A stretch of 64,000 nt of DNA from Lysobacter sp. KIS68-7. Lineage in GTDB: Bacteria > Pseudomonadota > Gammaproteobacteria > Xanthomonadales > Xanthomonadaceae. Shown here piece by piece: positions 46,663 through 56,609 of this stretch; position 1 is the stretch's first letter, and every line of letters starts with the position of its first letter. The position numbers and the translations under genes were made by a program. The stretch lies in assembly GCF_021284745.1 (NCBI RefSeq), contig NZ_CP089925.1, positions 2,665,001 through 2,729,000 on the forward strand, read 5' to 3'. Below the pieces are notes generated by a model. It saw nothing but the letters and a program-made list of their open reading frames with translations, had not been told where the DNA came from and did no database searches.

Positions 46663-47442
46663 TTACTGCTTCGGCGGCTGGACGATGTCGAGCAGCTCGA
46701 CGTCGAACACGAGCGTCGCGTTCGGGCCGATCGGGCCGCCCGGCGTACCCTTTTCGCCGTAACCCAGGTTGCCCGGGATCCACAGCTTGAACTTGCTGCC
46801 CACCGGCATCAGCTGCAGGCCTTCCTGCCAGCCCGGCACGACCTGGTCGAGCGGGAAGACGACCGGCTGGCCGCGATCGTAGGAGCTGTCGAAGGTCTTG
46901 CCGTCGAGCGTGGCGCCCTTGTAGTGCACGCGGACCACGTCGCCGGCCTTCGGCTTCGGGCCCTTGCCTTCGGTCACGACCTGGTACTGCAGGCCCGAGG
47001 CCGTGGTCAGCACGCCCGGCTTCTTGGCGTTGTCGGCGGCGAACTTCTGGCCTTCCTCGAGGTTCTTCTTCGCATCGGCCATCGCCTTGGCGATCTGCTT
47101 GGCCTGCATCTTCTGGCCGAAGTTCTCACCGACGGAACGCGCCTGGTCTTCGGTCATCAGCAGCTTCTCGCCGGCGAGCGAGGACTTGATGGCCTTGGTG
47201 ATCATGTCGACGTCGATCTCGTCCTTGATCGGGTCCAGCTGCTTGGCCAGCGCCATGCCGACCATGTAGCTCACCTGGTCCTTCTCGGTGGGCAGGCCCG
47301 CGATCTGGGCACCCTTGGCGGTGGACGCGGCGGCCGGCGCGTTGGCCTCGGTCTTGGCGGCCTCCTGCTTGTTGCAACCGGCGGCGAAAACGGCCGCGGC
47401 GGCGGCGGACAACACAAGGGCGTGGCGCAGGGAAGACTTCAT
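46663..47442 (-). CDS. FKBP-type peptidyl-prolyl isomerase, lipoprotein (FkpA/Mip-like)
   Basis: 259 residues. The signal peptide ends in a lipobox (VFAAGC, Cys23), so the protein is lipid-anchored. An N-terminal helical dimerisation domain of Mip type ([16 protein letters not shown]) and a linker helix ([16 protein letters not shown]) lead to the FKBP domain ([48 protein letters not shown]), whose drug-pocket aromatics are conserved. It helps fold envelope proteins. A paralogue lies upstream in the same direction, 95 bases away. Confidence 0.93.
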   Translation of the reverse strand: MKSSLRHALVLSAAAAAVFAAGCNKQEAAKTEANAPAAASTAKGAQIAGLPTEKDQVSYMVGMALAKQLDPIKDEIDVDMITKAIKSSLAGEKLLMTEDQARSVGENFGQKMQAKQIAKAMADAKKNLEEGQKFAADNAKKPGVLTTASGLQYQVVTEGKGPKPKAGDVVRVHYKGATLDGKTFDSSYDRGQPVVFPLDQVVPGWQEGLQLMPVGSKFKLWIPGNLGYGEKGTPGGPIGPNATLVFDVELLDIVQPPKQ

Positions 47443-47537
47443 CGGTGGCGCTCCTGAAAGGTTCGAACTGGAAAGTTCGGTATTCCGAAAAGAGCCGCAC
47501 TATCCGCGTGCGGCCTGAAGGGGTGGTGAGCAGTGGG

Positions 47538-48467
47538 TCAGGGAACGATGTCGAGCAGCTCGACATCGAACTGCAGCGTCGCGTTCGGACCGATGTCCGG
47601 GGGGCCTTGTTCCCCGTAGGCCAGCTCGCCGGGCACCCAGAAGCGGTACTTGGCGCCGACCGGCATCATCGAGACGCCTTCGGACCAGCCCGCGATGACC
47701 TGCGTGAGGGGGAATTCGGCCGGTTGGCCGTGCTCGTAGGAGCTGTCGAAGACGGTGCCGTCGAGCAGCTTGCCTTCGTAATTGACGCGCACCTTGTCGG
47801 TGGGCTTCGGACGCAGGCCCGCGCCCTGGCGCAGCACCATGTACTGCAGGCCCGACGGCGTGGTGAACACGCCCTTCTGCGTCTTGTTCTTCGCGAGGAA
47901 GGCGGCGCCTTCGGTCTTGTTCTTCTCGGCCAGGGCCGCGGTTTCCTTGCCCAGGCGTTCCTGCTGGCGCTGCGAGAACGCCACGCCCACCGCACGCGCT
48001 TCCTCGTCCGACAGCAGCAGCGTGCCCTTGGCGAAGGTGGTGCGGATGGCCTGCATCATCGTCGGCACGTCGATTTCGTCCTGGACCGGCTTGAGCGAGC
48101 GGCCGACGTCGGCGCCGATGAGCAGGCCCACGTTCGACTTCGACACTTCCGGCAGCTTCGCGTCACTGGCGCCCGGCGGCTGGCCGTTGCGCGCGGAGAT
48201 GCGCGCCATCAGCTGTTCGTGGGTCTTCTTCGCGGTCGCATCGTCGATCAGCGGCTTGCCGCCTGCGAAGGCATTGCGCACGGCCTTGTCGAACGCGGCC
48301 ATGTCGATGTCGCGGCCGACCGGCGCGATGGAGCTGCCGACGTCCATGCCGACCATGTAACTGACCTTGTCGCGTTCGGTATTCAACACTTTCTTCTCCT
48401 GCGCCTGCGCACCGAGGGCAGCGACCAGCAACAACAACGCGGCGGCGCCGCGCACGAAACCCTTCAT
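47538..48467 (-). CDS. FKBP-type peptidyl-prolyl isomerase with doubled N-domain
   Basis: 309 residues from the ATG at 48467 (AGGAG seven bases upstream). Cleavable signal peptide ending AQAQ, with no lipobox, so a soluble periplasmic protein. Two copies of the Mip-type N-terminal helical module can be read, VSYMVGMDVGSSIAPVGRDI and VGLLIGADVGRSLKPVQDEI. The FKBP catalytic domain follows (DKVRVNYEGKLLDGTVFDSS, GWSEGVSMMPVGAKYRFWVP). The doubling makes it 50 residues longer than its neighbour. Probably arose by tandem gene duplication followed by internal duplication. Confidence 0.9.
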   Translation of the reverse strand: MKGFVRGAAALLLLVAALGAQAQEKKVLNTERDKVSYMVGMDVGSSIAPVGRDIDMAAFDKAVRNAFAGGKPLIDDATAKKTHEQLMARISARNGQPPGASDAKLPEVSKSNVGLLIGADVGRSLKPVQDEIDVPTMMQAIRTTFAKGTLLLSDEEARAVGVAFSQRQQERLGKETAALAEKNKTEGAAFLAKNKTQKGVFTTPSGLQYMVLRQGAGLRPKPTDKVRVNYEGKLLDGTVFDSSYEHGQPAEFPLTQVIAGWSEGVSMMPVGAKYRFWVPGELAYGEQGPPDIGPNATLQFDVELLDIVP

Positions 48468-48579
48468 CCGATGACTCCTGGTGGCAAGCATGATGGCCGC
48501 GGCGAGTGCGCGGCCGGCTATTGTCGGGGCGCACGGGGGGCGCGGGCAACGCGCCACCGTGCGAATGTTGCGCCGTCGC

Positions 48580-49152
48580 TCAGCCGCCCTTGCCGGCCGG
48601 ACGCGGGGCCTTGAGCGCCTGTTCGATCGCCTCGACGATCTGCTTGTCGTCCGGCGTGGTCTTCGAGCCCCAGCTGGCGATCAAACGCCCGTCGCGGCCC
48701 AGCAGGTATTTGTGGAAGTTCCACTTCGGCGCATCGCCCGACACGGCGGTGAGGTCCTTGTAGAACGGCGTGGCGTCGTCGCCGACGACATGCACCTTCT
48801 CGAACATCGGGAACTTGACGCCATAGGTGAGCTTGCAGAACTCCTGGATCTGCTTCTCGTCGTCGAATTCCTGCGCCTTGAAATCGCCCGACGGGAAACC
48901 GAGCACCGCGAAGCCCTGGCCCGCGTACTTCTTGTGCAGCCCTTCCAGCGCGTCAAACTGCGGGGTGAAGCCGCACTTGCTGGCCGTGTTGACCACCAGC
49001 AGCACGTCGCCGCCGTAGGTCTTTTCCAGCGAGACCGGTGTCTTCCCGGCCAGCGGCCGGTAGCTGTGGTCCAGCAGGTCGGTCTTCGAGGCGAAGGCCG
49101 TGGCCGCCACGAGCAGCAGTCCGGCGAGGGAAATCAATGGGATGCGACGCAC
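48580..49152 (-). CDS. Glutathione peroxidase family protein, periplasmic
   Basis: 190 residues from a GTG with GAGG six bases upstream. The signal peptide (RRIPLISLAGLLLVAATAFA) sends it to the periplasm. NTASKCGFTPQF has the peroxidatic residue as Cys60 rather than selenocysteine. FPSGDFKAQEFDDEKQIQEFC carries the catalytic Gln and a possible resolving Cys, and PKWNFHKYLLGRDG supplies Trp and Asn. It should reduce hydroperoxides, most likely with thioredoxin-like donors since periplasmic glutathione is scarce; the donor is inferred. An open extension to 49221 is out of character and not used. Confidence 0.92.
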   Translation of the reverse strand: MRRIPLISLAGLLLVAATAFASKTDLLDHSYRPLAGKTPVSLEKTYGGDVLLVVNTASKCGFTPQFDALEGLHKKYAGQGFAVLGFPSGDFKAQEFDDEKQIQEFCKLTYGVKFPMFEKVHVVGDDATPFYKDLTAVSGDAPKWNFHKYLLGRDGRLIASWGSKTTPDDKQIVEAIEQALKAPRPAGKGG

Positions 49153-49260
49153 GGTGAGCCTCGGGTCTGCGATTGGGCGAAGGGCTGCAAGTCTGCCATG
49201 GCCCGCAAGCGGGAGCCCCACCCCCGGTCGGCCTATGCCTTTAGTTGGGGCGATTGGTCG

Positions 49261-49288
49261 TTGACCAGGGGAATGGTGGTGTTATAGT
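49261..49288 (+). promoter_or_regulatory. Sigma-70 type promoter of the YtrA operon
   Basis: TTGACC and TATAGT hexamers separated by 16 bases, about 40 bases before the first start codon. The -10 box lies inside the palindrome described separately, as in a repressible promoter. Confidence 0.75.
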
Positions 49289-49301
49289 TGCCTACAACAC
49301 C
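49278..49301. promoter_or_regulatory. YtrA operator, GGTG-N16-CACC
   Basis: GGTGTT-A-TAG-TTGC-CTA-C-AACACC: a palindrome with one asymmetric pair, overlapping the -10 box. It fits the GGTG-N16-CACC form that I recall for the YtrA-type GntR repressor of Xanthomonas citri. Confidence 0.8.
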
Positions 49302-49326
49302 GATCACCCAGAGCAGGACGTTCACC

Positions 49327-49725
49327 ATGAACCGCAAGCTCCACAACACGGTCACCGCGCTGTTCGCGACCACCGGGCTGTTGGTCCTTGGCCTGATGGC
49401 AGCCAACCCCGTGCGGACCGCGCCGGCGCCGCTGGAGCAGCAGGTCGCCACGACGCACGTGCAGGAAGCGAGCAAGCGCATCGAAGCGCGCGCCGCCGAG
49501 TTGCAGGCGCGACTGGCCCAGTCGAAGAACGGATCCGAAGCGATCGGCGAGATCGCCGGCTTCGCGGCGGAAGCGGCCACGCTCGCCGCCATCGCCGCCG
49601 CCTTCGACCAGGCCGATGGATTCGACGCCGCGCCGATGGAGGCCGAAGCCGCCAAGCCCCTTCCCCGCCTCCACGGCCGCCAGTCGGTCGCGATGCCCTT
49701 CTTCTCCTTTGCACCGCGAGGCTGA
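49327..49725 (+). CDS. Small exported/membrane protein, first gene of YtrA operon
   Basis: 132 residues from the ATG at 49327. One N-terminal hydrophobic segment (VTALFATTGLLVLGLMAAN) acts as signal or anchor. The rest is a helical, Ala/Glu-rich stretch with coiled-coil character (QEASKRIEARAAELQARLAQ, AEAATLAAIAAAFDQADGF) and a short C-terminal RQSVAMPFFSFAPRG. No family recognised. It is three bases from the regulator gene and shares its operator, so it is likely part of the response to the same envelope stress. Confidence 0.7.
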   Translation: MNRKLHNTVTALFATTGLLVLGLMAANPVRTAPAPLEQQVATTHVQEASKRIEARAAELQARLAQSKNGSEAIGEIAGFAAEAATLAAIAAAFDQADGFDAAPMEAEAAKPLPRLHGRQSVAMPFFSFAPRG

Positions 49726-49728
49726 CCC

Positions 49729-50091
49729 ATGACCGCCATCGAATGGAGCGACGGCGCTCCCATCTACCGCCAGCTCAAGGAACGCGTCGTCGCGATGCTG
49801 CTCGACGGGCTCCTCAAGCCGGGTGACGCACTGCCCTCCGTGCGCCAGGTGGCCGCCGAATACCAGCTCAATCCCATCACCGTCTCGCGCGCCTACCAGG
49901 AGCTCGCGGACGAAGCCATTGTCGAAAAACGCAGGGGACTCGGTATGTACGTCACGGAAGGGGCATCGGAGAAACTGCTGAACAGCGAGCGCGAACGCTT
50001 CCTCCGCGAAGAGTGGCCGCTCGTGCTCGAACGCATCCAGCGCCTGGGGCTGTCGCTCGACCGCCTGCTGCGCAACGGAGAGAAGGCATGA
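49729..50091 (+). CDS. ytrA: GntR-family repressor, YtrA subfamily
   Basis: 120 residues: a GntR winged HTH (PIYRQLKERVVAMLLDG, LPSVRQVAAEYQLNPITVSRAYQEL, EKRRGLGMYV) with only a short helical C-terminus, the feature that defines YtrA rather than FadR/HutC types. Such regulators repress adjacent ABC transporter genes and respond to cell-envelope antibiotics in other bacteria. The stop overlaps the ATPase gene start by four bases. The palindrome over the promoter is its likely target. Confidence 0.92.
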   Translation: MTAIEWSDGAPIYRQLKERVVAMLLDGLLKPGDALPSVRQVAAEYQLNPITVSRAYQELADEAIVEKRRGLGMYVTEGASEKLLNSERERFLREEWPLVLERIQRLGLSLDRLLRNGEKA

Positions 50092-50972
50092 ACGCGACGA
50101 CCACCTCCGCCACCACGTCCGTGGTAAGCGCCCGCGGCCTGCGCAAGGCTTACAAGAACAAGCTCGCGCTCGCCGACACCGCCTTCGAAATCCCGGCCGG
50201 CCGCATCGTCGGCCTGATCGGTCCGAACGGTGCCGGCAAGACCACCGCGCTGAAGGCGATGCTCGGTCTGATCCCCTTCGAAGGCGAGCTGCGCGTGCTC
50301 GGCCGCGATCCGCGCACGCAGCGCGATGAGCTGATGAACGACGTGTGCTTCATCGCCGACGTCGCCGTGCTGCCGCGCTGGATCCGCGTGCGCGAAGCGA
50401 TCGAGTTCGTCGCCGGCGTGCACCCGCGCTTCGACCGCGCGCGCTGCGAACGCTTCCTCGCCAACACCCAGCTCAAGCCCAACATGAAGGTGCGCGAGCT
50501 GTCCAAGGGCATGATCGTGCAGCTGCACCTGGCGCTGGTGATGGCCATCGACGCCAAGCTGCTGGTGCTCGACGAACCCACGCTCGGCCTGGACATCCTG
50601 TATCGCAAGCAGTTCTACCAGCGCCTGCTGGAGGACTACTTCGACGAGAACAAGACGATCGTGATCACCACGCACCAGGTGGAGGAGATCGAACACATCC
50701 TCACCGACGTGATGTTCATCCGCGACGGCAAGATCGTGCTCGAAGCGCCGATGGAAGCCGTGGGCGAGCGTTACGTCGAAGTGCTGGTCAGCGCCGACCG
50801 CGCCGACGAAGCGCGCGGCCTGCGCCCGATCGACGAACGCAGCCTGCCGTTCGGCAAGACCGTGATGCTGTTCGACGGCATCGAACTGGGCCGCCTGGCC
50901 CACCTCGGCGAAACCCGCACGCCGGGCCTGGCCGATCTGTTCGTCGCCACCATGAAGGGAACCTACGCATGA
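50088..50972 (+). CDS. ABC transporter ATP-binding protein
   Basis: 294 residues. Walker A GPNGAGKTT (45-53), signature LSKGM in place of LSGGQ, Walker B KLLVLDEPTLGLD and H-loop VITTHQVEEIEH are in order. The C-terminal 80 residues resemble those of bacitracin/antimicrobial export ATPases. Works with the permease encoded next, with which it overlaps by four bases. Under YtrA control by position. Confidence 0.93.
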   Translation: MNATTTSATTSVVSARGLRKAYKNKLALADTAFEIPAGRIVGLIGPNGAGKTTALKAMLGLIPFEGELRVLGRDPRTQRDELMNDVCFIADVAVLPRWIRVREAIEFVAGVHPRFDRARCERFLANTQLKPNMKVRELSKGMIVQLHLALVMAIDAKLLVLDEPTLGLDILYRKQFYQRLLEDYFDENKTIVITTHQVEEIEHILTDVMFIRDGKIVLEAPMEAVGERYVEVLVSADRADEARGLRPIDERSLPFGKTVMLFDGIELGRLAHLGETRTPGLADLFVATMKGTYA

Positions 50973-52015
50973 ACGCTTCCACTTTCGACGGCGACATGGC
51001 CCGCGCGCCGGTTGCCGCCCCCCACCCCACCCACAAGCTGCGCCTGTTGCTGCGACGCGAGTTCTGGGAGCACAAGGGCGGGTTCTTCTGGGCGCCGATC
51101 TGGGCCGGCGGCATTTCGCTGGTGCTGTACTTCATGGCGATCGTCGTCGGTGAAGTCGTGGCGCGCAAAGCGATCGCCGACGGCGAGATCCACGGCGACA
51201 ACGGGTTCAGGATCAACCAGCTCGACATCGGCATGCTGACCAAGCACATGTCCGCCGACGACATGCGCCAAGCGGCGCAGGGCATCGACCTGAGCCTGTT
51301 CCTGTCGGGCACCTGGCCCTTCATCGTGCTGGGCTTCGTGGTGTTCTTCTACTGCCTCGGCGCGCTCTACGACGATCGCAAGGACCGCAGCGTGCTGTTC
51401 TGGAAGTCGTTGCCGGTGTCGGACCGCGACACGGTGTTGTCGAAGGCGATCAGCGCGACCATCGTCGCCCCGGTCATCGCCACCGCTGTCTCGCTGGTCA
51501 CGATGTTCGGCTTCCTGATGCTCGTCAGCGTGGTCGTGGCGGTGCACGGCGGCAATCCCTTCACCCTCGTGTGGGGCCTGGGCAGCCCGCTGAAGATCGC
51601 CGCGAAGCTGATCGCCACGATTCCGGTGTATGCGCTGTGGTCGCTGCCGACCGTCGGCTGGCTGATGCTCTGCTCCGCCTGGTCGCGCAGCAAGCCCTTT
51701 CTGTGGGCCGTGATGATCCCGCTGTTCGCCGGCATCTTCGTGTTCTGGTTCGACATCATGGACCTGTTCAACCTGGACACCGCCTGGTTCTGGCAGCACA
51801 TCGTGGGTCGCGCACTGACGTCGGTGTTCCCCGGCCTGTGGATGACCGCGACCAACGGCATCAGCGTCAACGGCCCCGAGGATTTCGACCGCCTGCTGAG
51901 CCTGCAACAGATGTACTCGGTGTTCGCCTCGCCGCAGATCTGGGTGGGCGCGATCGCCGGCATCGCGATGCTCTTCGGCGCGGTCCGCCTGCGCCGCTGG
52001 CGCGACGATAACTGA
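50969..52015 (+). CDS. ABC transporter permease
   Basis: 348 residues with about six TM helices (WAPIWAGGISLVLYFMAIVV, WPFIVLGFVVFFYCLGAL, VIATAVSLVTMFGFLMLVSVV, PVYALWSLPTVGWLMLCSAW, LWAVMIPLFAGIFVFWF, IWVGAIAGIAMLFGAV). YDDRKDRSVLFWKSLPVSD, facing the cytoplasm, is the ABC-2 type coupling region. Forms an exporter with the preceding ATPase; the substrate is not readable. A strong terminator ends the operon. Confidence 0.9.
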   Translation: MNASTFDGDMARAPVAAPHPTHKLRLLLRREFWEHKGGFFWAPIWAGGISLVLYFMAIVVGEVVARKAIADGEIHGDNGFRINQLDIGMLTKHMSADDMRQAAQGIDLSLFLSGTWPFIVLGFVVFFYCLGALYDDRKDRSVLFWKSLPVSDRDTVLSKAISATIVAPVIATAVSLVTMFGFLMLVSVVVAVHGGNPFTLVWGLGSPLKIAAKLIATIPVYALWSLPTVGWLMLCSAWSRSKPFLWAVMIPLFAGIFVFWFDIMDLFNLDTAWFWQHIVGRALTSVFPGLWMTATNGISVNGPEDFDRLLSLQQMYSVFASPQIWVGAIAGIAMLFGAVRLRRWRDDN

Positions 52016-52068
52016 CGCTCCCGCATCCATAAGCGCAGTTCAAAGAAAGAAGGACGCTAGCCCCCCAC

Positions 52069-52097
52069 TGCCCCGGCCCTGCCGGGGCAATTTTTTT
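52069..52097 (+). terminator. Rho-independent terminator of the YtrA operon
   Basis: Nine-bp GC-rich stem (TGCCCCGGC / GCCGGGGCA) with loop CCT, then a run of T. Lies 54 nt after the permease stop. Confidence 0.92.
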
Positions 52098-52106
52098 GGG
52101 CGGGCT

Positions 52107-53537
52107 TCAGCCGCCGCCGCCCGCGCCACCCGCGCGGATGCCGCCCTTCGTCAGCGCAGTCGGATCCAGCAGCGCGCGCAATTGCTTCTCCGGCAGGCCG
52201 CTCATCTCGCGCGCCACGTCCAGCACCGGCCGACGTTCCGCATACGCGCGCTTGGCGATCGCTGCAGCGCGTTCGTAACCGATCACCGGGTTCAGCGCGG
52301 TCACCAGGATCGGATTGCGCCCGAGCGCTTCGTCGACCTTGTCCTTCCGCACCTTCAATCCCGCGATCGCGGTGTCGGCGAGCAGGCGCATCACGTTCGA
52401 CAACAGGCCGATCGAGTCCAGCAGGTTCGCGGCAATCAGCGGCAGCATCACGTTGAGCTGGAAGTTGCCCGAAGCACCGGCGATCGAGATCGTCGTGTGC
52501 TGCCCCATCACCTGCGCGCACACCATGCAGGTCGCTTCGGGGATCACCGGGTTCACCTTGCCGGGCATGATCGAACTGCCGGGCTGCAGCGCGGGCAGTT
52601 CGATCTCGCCCAGGCCCGCGAGCGGACCGGCGTTCATCCAGCGCAGGTCGTTGGCGATCTTCATCAGGGCGACCGCGAGCGCATTGAGCTGGCCCGACAA
52701 TTCCACCGCATCGTCCTGCGCCGCGATGCCTTCGAACTTGTCGGCGGCCGAATCGAAACGCGTGCGCGCGAGCGTCGACAGGGTCTTCGCCATGCGCTTG
52801 CCGAAGCGCGGGTCGCAGTTGATGCCGGTGCCGATCGCCGTGCCGCCGATCGGCAGGCGGCGCAGGCGCTTGCCGCAGTCGACCAGGCGCTCGCGCGCGG
52901 ACGCGAGCTGCGCCGCCCATGCGCCGAACTCCTGCGCGAAGGTCAGCGGCATCGCATCCATCAGGTGCGTGCGGCCGGTCTTGGTGATGCGGTCGAGCGA
53001 GCGCCCGCGGCGTGCGATCGTCAGGCGCAGGTGATCGAGCGCGGGCAGCAGCGATTCGACGACCGCGAGCTGCGCGGACACGCGGATCGCCGTCGGAATC
53101 ACATCGTTCGAGCTCTGCCCGAGGTTCACGTCGTCGTTGGGATGCACCGCCTTGCCGGCGCGCGAGGCCAACGCGGCGATGACCTCGTTGGCGTTCATGT
53201 TGCTCGATGTGCCCGAGCCGGTCTGGAAGATGTCGATCGGGAAATCGGTGTCGTGCGCGCCCGCGGCCACCGACAGCGCGGCGGTGCGGATGGCGCGGGC
53301 CTGGCCCTTGGGCAGCAGGCCGAGCTCGGCGTTGACGTCGGCGGCCGCGGCCTTGATCAGCCCCAGCGCACGGATGAACCCGCGCGGCATCGGCCGGCCG
53401 GAGATCGGGAAGTTCTGCACCGCGCGCTGCGTCTGCGCGCCCCAGAGCGCCTCGGCGGGGACCCGCAATTCGCCCATGCTGTCGTGCTCCAGGCGCTCGC
53501 CGCCCTGCACCTTCCGTCGCGTCGCACGCTTCGCCAT
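52107..53537 (-). CDS. fumC: Class II fumarase
   Basis: 476 residues. Converts fumarate to malate in the TCA cycle; iron-independent. SMGELRVPAEALWGAQTQRA is the fumarase C start, TGSGTSSNMNANEV and THLMDAMPLT follow, and GSSIMPGKVNP is the superfamily signature loop. The last 12 residues are a Gly-rich tail (IRAGGAGGGG) beyond the usual end. GGAG lies nine bases before the ATG. Divergent from purB, which belongs to the same lyase superfamily. Confidence 0.96.
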   Translation of the reverse strand: MAKRATRRKVQGGERLEHDSMGELRVPAEALWGAQTQRAVQNFPISGRPMPRGFIRALGLIKAAAADVNAELGLLPKGQARAIRTAALSVAAGAHDTDFPIDIFQTGSGTSSNMNANEVIAALASRAGKAVHPNDDVNLGQSSNDVIPTAIRVSAQLAVVESLLPALDHLRLTIARRGRSLDRITKTGRTHLMDAMPLTFAQEFGAWAAQLASARERLVDCGKRLRRLPIGGTAIGTGINCDPRFGKRMAKTLSTLARTRFDSAADKFEGIAAQDDAVELSGQLNALAVALMKIANDLRWMNAGPLAGLGEIELPALQPGSSIMPGKVNPVIPEATCMVCAQVMGQHTTISIAGASGNFQLNVMLPLIAANLLDSIGLLSNVMRLLADTAIAGLKVRKDKVDEALGRNPILVTALNPVIGYERAAAIAKRAYAERRPVLDVAREMSGLPEKQLRALLDPTALTKGGIRAGGAGGGG

Positions 53538-53588
53538 CGCCAAATCTCCGTTGGGGACGGCCGGGAGCATACGCCGCTGACCGTTTAA

Positions 53589-54989
<1,401 letters not shown>

Positions 54990-55005
54990 GGAGGACCGGC
55001 GCGCG

Positions 55006-55407
55006 ATGCGACTGCTGGTCAACATCGACGTGCCGGACCTTGCGAGCGCCGAGGCGTTCTACACCGCCGCCTTCGGCCTGCGCCGCGGACGTCGCTTCGG
55101 CGACGACGCGCTGGAACTGATCGGCGGCGAAGTCCCGCTCTACCTGTTGCACAAGAACGCCGGCACGATCGGCGCAGGGGCCGCCGCGCGCGACTACCTG
55201 CGGCATTGGACGCCGGTGCACATCGATGTCGTCGTCGACGATTTCGATGAAGCCCTGATCCGCGCCGTCGCCGCCGGCGCGATCCAGGAAGGCGCGGTGC
55301 GCGAAGCCGGCTGGGGCCGCATCGTGCAGCTCGCCGATCCCTTCGGGCATGGCTGGTGCCTGCTGCAATTCCATGGCCGCGGTTACGACGAGATCGCCAC
55401 GCAATGA
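55006..55407 (+). CDS. VOC family (glyoxalase/bleomycin-resistance fold) protein
   Basis: 133 residues with paired beta-alpha-beta-beta-beta units: NIDVPDLASAEAFYTAAFGL, ELIGGEVPLYLLHK, VHIDVVVDDFDEALIRAVAAGA and IVQLADPFGHGWCLLQF. The ligand positions (VNIDV, PVHID, QLADPFG) allow a metal site, but VOC proteins include dioxygenases, lyases and binders, so the reaction is open. An AGGAGG lies over the purB stop. Its stop overlaps the next gene (ATGA). Confidence 0.85.
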   Translation: MRLLVNIDVPDLASAEAFYTAAFGLRRGRRFGDDALELIGGEVPLYLLHKNAGTIGAGAAARDYLRHWTPVHIDVVVDDFDEALIRAVAAGAIQEGAVREAGWGRIVQLADPFGHGWCLLQFHGRGYDEIATQ

Positions 55408-56609
55408 AGCGCAAGACCACCCAATCCACGTTGCCGTTCGAGGTCGACGCCTCGCGGTTCCCGCTGCTGGGCATGCCGCCCGACGTCTTCCTGCGCGATT
55501 ACTGGCAGAAGCGCCCGTTGCTGATCCGCAATGCGTTCCCGGGATTCGTTTCGCCGATCGAACCGGAGGACCTCGCGGGCCTGGCCTGCGAGGAGGCCGC
55601 GCTCTCGCGCCTGATCGCGCATGACCGCGCGGGCGATTCGTGGATGGTGCGCCACGGCCCGTTCGAGGAATCGCTGTTCCCGCAACTCGGCGACCACGAC
55701 TGGACGCTGCTCGTGCAGGACGTCGACAAATGGGACGCCGACGTCGCCGCCTTGCTGCCCGCCTTCGACTTCCTGCCGCGCTGGCGCATCGACGACATCA
55801 TGGTGTCGTTCGCCTCCACGGGCGGTTCGGTCGGCGCGCATGTCGACCAGTACGACGTGTTCCTGTTGCAGGCGCAGGGCCATCGTCGTTGGCAGATCGA
55901 TGCATCGCCCTCGCCTTCGCTCGAATTCCGCAACGATGTCGACCTGAAGCTCCTGCGCGAATTCCACCCGACGCACGACTGGGTCCTCGGCCCCGGCGAC
56001 ATGCTCTACCTCCCGCCCGGCGTGCCGCACCACGGCGTGGCCGAGGATCCCTGCCTCACCTTCTCGGTGGGCATGCGCGCGCCGTCGACGGCCGAACTGC
56101 TCGGCGATTTCGTCGACACGCTGGCCGCCGATGCGGACGAATCGCTGCGCTACGCCGACCCTGACCTCGCCGTGCCCGCCGATCCCAACGAAATCGACGC
56201 GGCCGCGATGGAACGCGTCGTCGCGGCACTCAACGCCCTGCGCATGAACGACCCCGATCGCCTCGGCGATTGGTTCGCCCGTTTCGCCACGCTCTACCGC
56301 GCCGCCGGCGAAGTCGCCCCCGCCGAATCCATGCCCTCGCGCATCGAACTGGAATGGGATTTCGGCCGCGGCGCGCGCCTGGTGCGCCATCCGTGGTCGC
56401 GCGCCGCATGGCGCCGCGCTTCCAAGGGTGCGCGCCTGTTCGTCAGCGGCCTTGGCTTCACGTTGCCTGCACGCGACGCGCAGAGGTTGGCCGCCGCGGC
56501 CGAACTGAATGGCGCGCTCTACACATCTCTGTCACAGGCCGGACGCGATGCCGTTTTCGCGTTGATGGAAGCAGGCCACTACCAGATGCTCATGGACGAG
56601 GACGAATGA
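55404..56609 (+). CDS. roxA: Ribosomal oxygenase, L16 arginine 3-hydroxylase (ROXA/YcfD type)
   Basis: 401 residues. A JmjC-fold 2-oxoglutarate/Fe(II) oxygenase. RDYWQKRPLLIRNAFPGF is typical of the N-terminus, and the HxD iron ligands are in VGAHVDQYDVFLLQ with a third His in PPGVPHHGVAED. The C-terminal winged-helix region (ELEWDFGRGARLVRHPWSRAAW) is also conserved. E. coli YcfD hydroxylates Arg81 of ribosomal protein L16, and the same target is assumed. Overlaps both neighbours by four bases, so it is translated within the purB-VOC-roxA-GNAT unit. Confidence 0.9.
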   Translation: MKRKTTQSTLPFEVDASRFPLLGMPPDVFLRDYWQKRPLLIRNAFPGFVSPIEPEDLAGLACEEAALSRLIAHDRAGDSWMVRHGPFEESLFPQLGDHDWTLLVQDVDKWDADVAALLPAFDFLPRWRIDDIMVSFASTGGSVGAHVDQYDVFLLQAQGHRRWQIDASPSPSLEFRNDVDLKLLREFHPTHDWVLGPGDMLYLPPGVPHHGVAEDPCLTFSVGMRAPSTAELLGDFVDTLAADADESLRYADPDLAVPADPNEIDAAAMERVVAALNALRMNDPDRLGDWFARFATLYRAAGEVAPAESMPSRIELEWDFGRGARLVRHPWSRAAWRRASKGARLFVSGLGFTLPARDAQRLAAAAELNGALYTSLSQAGRDAVFALMEAGHYQMLMDEDE

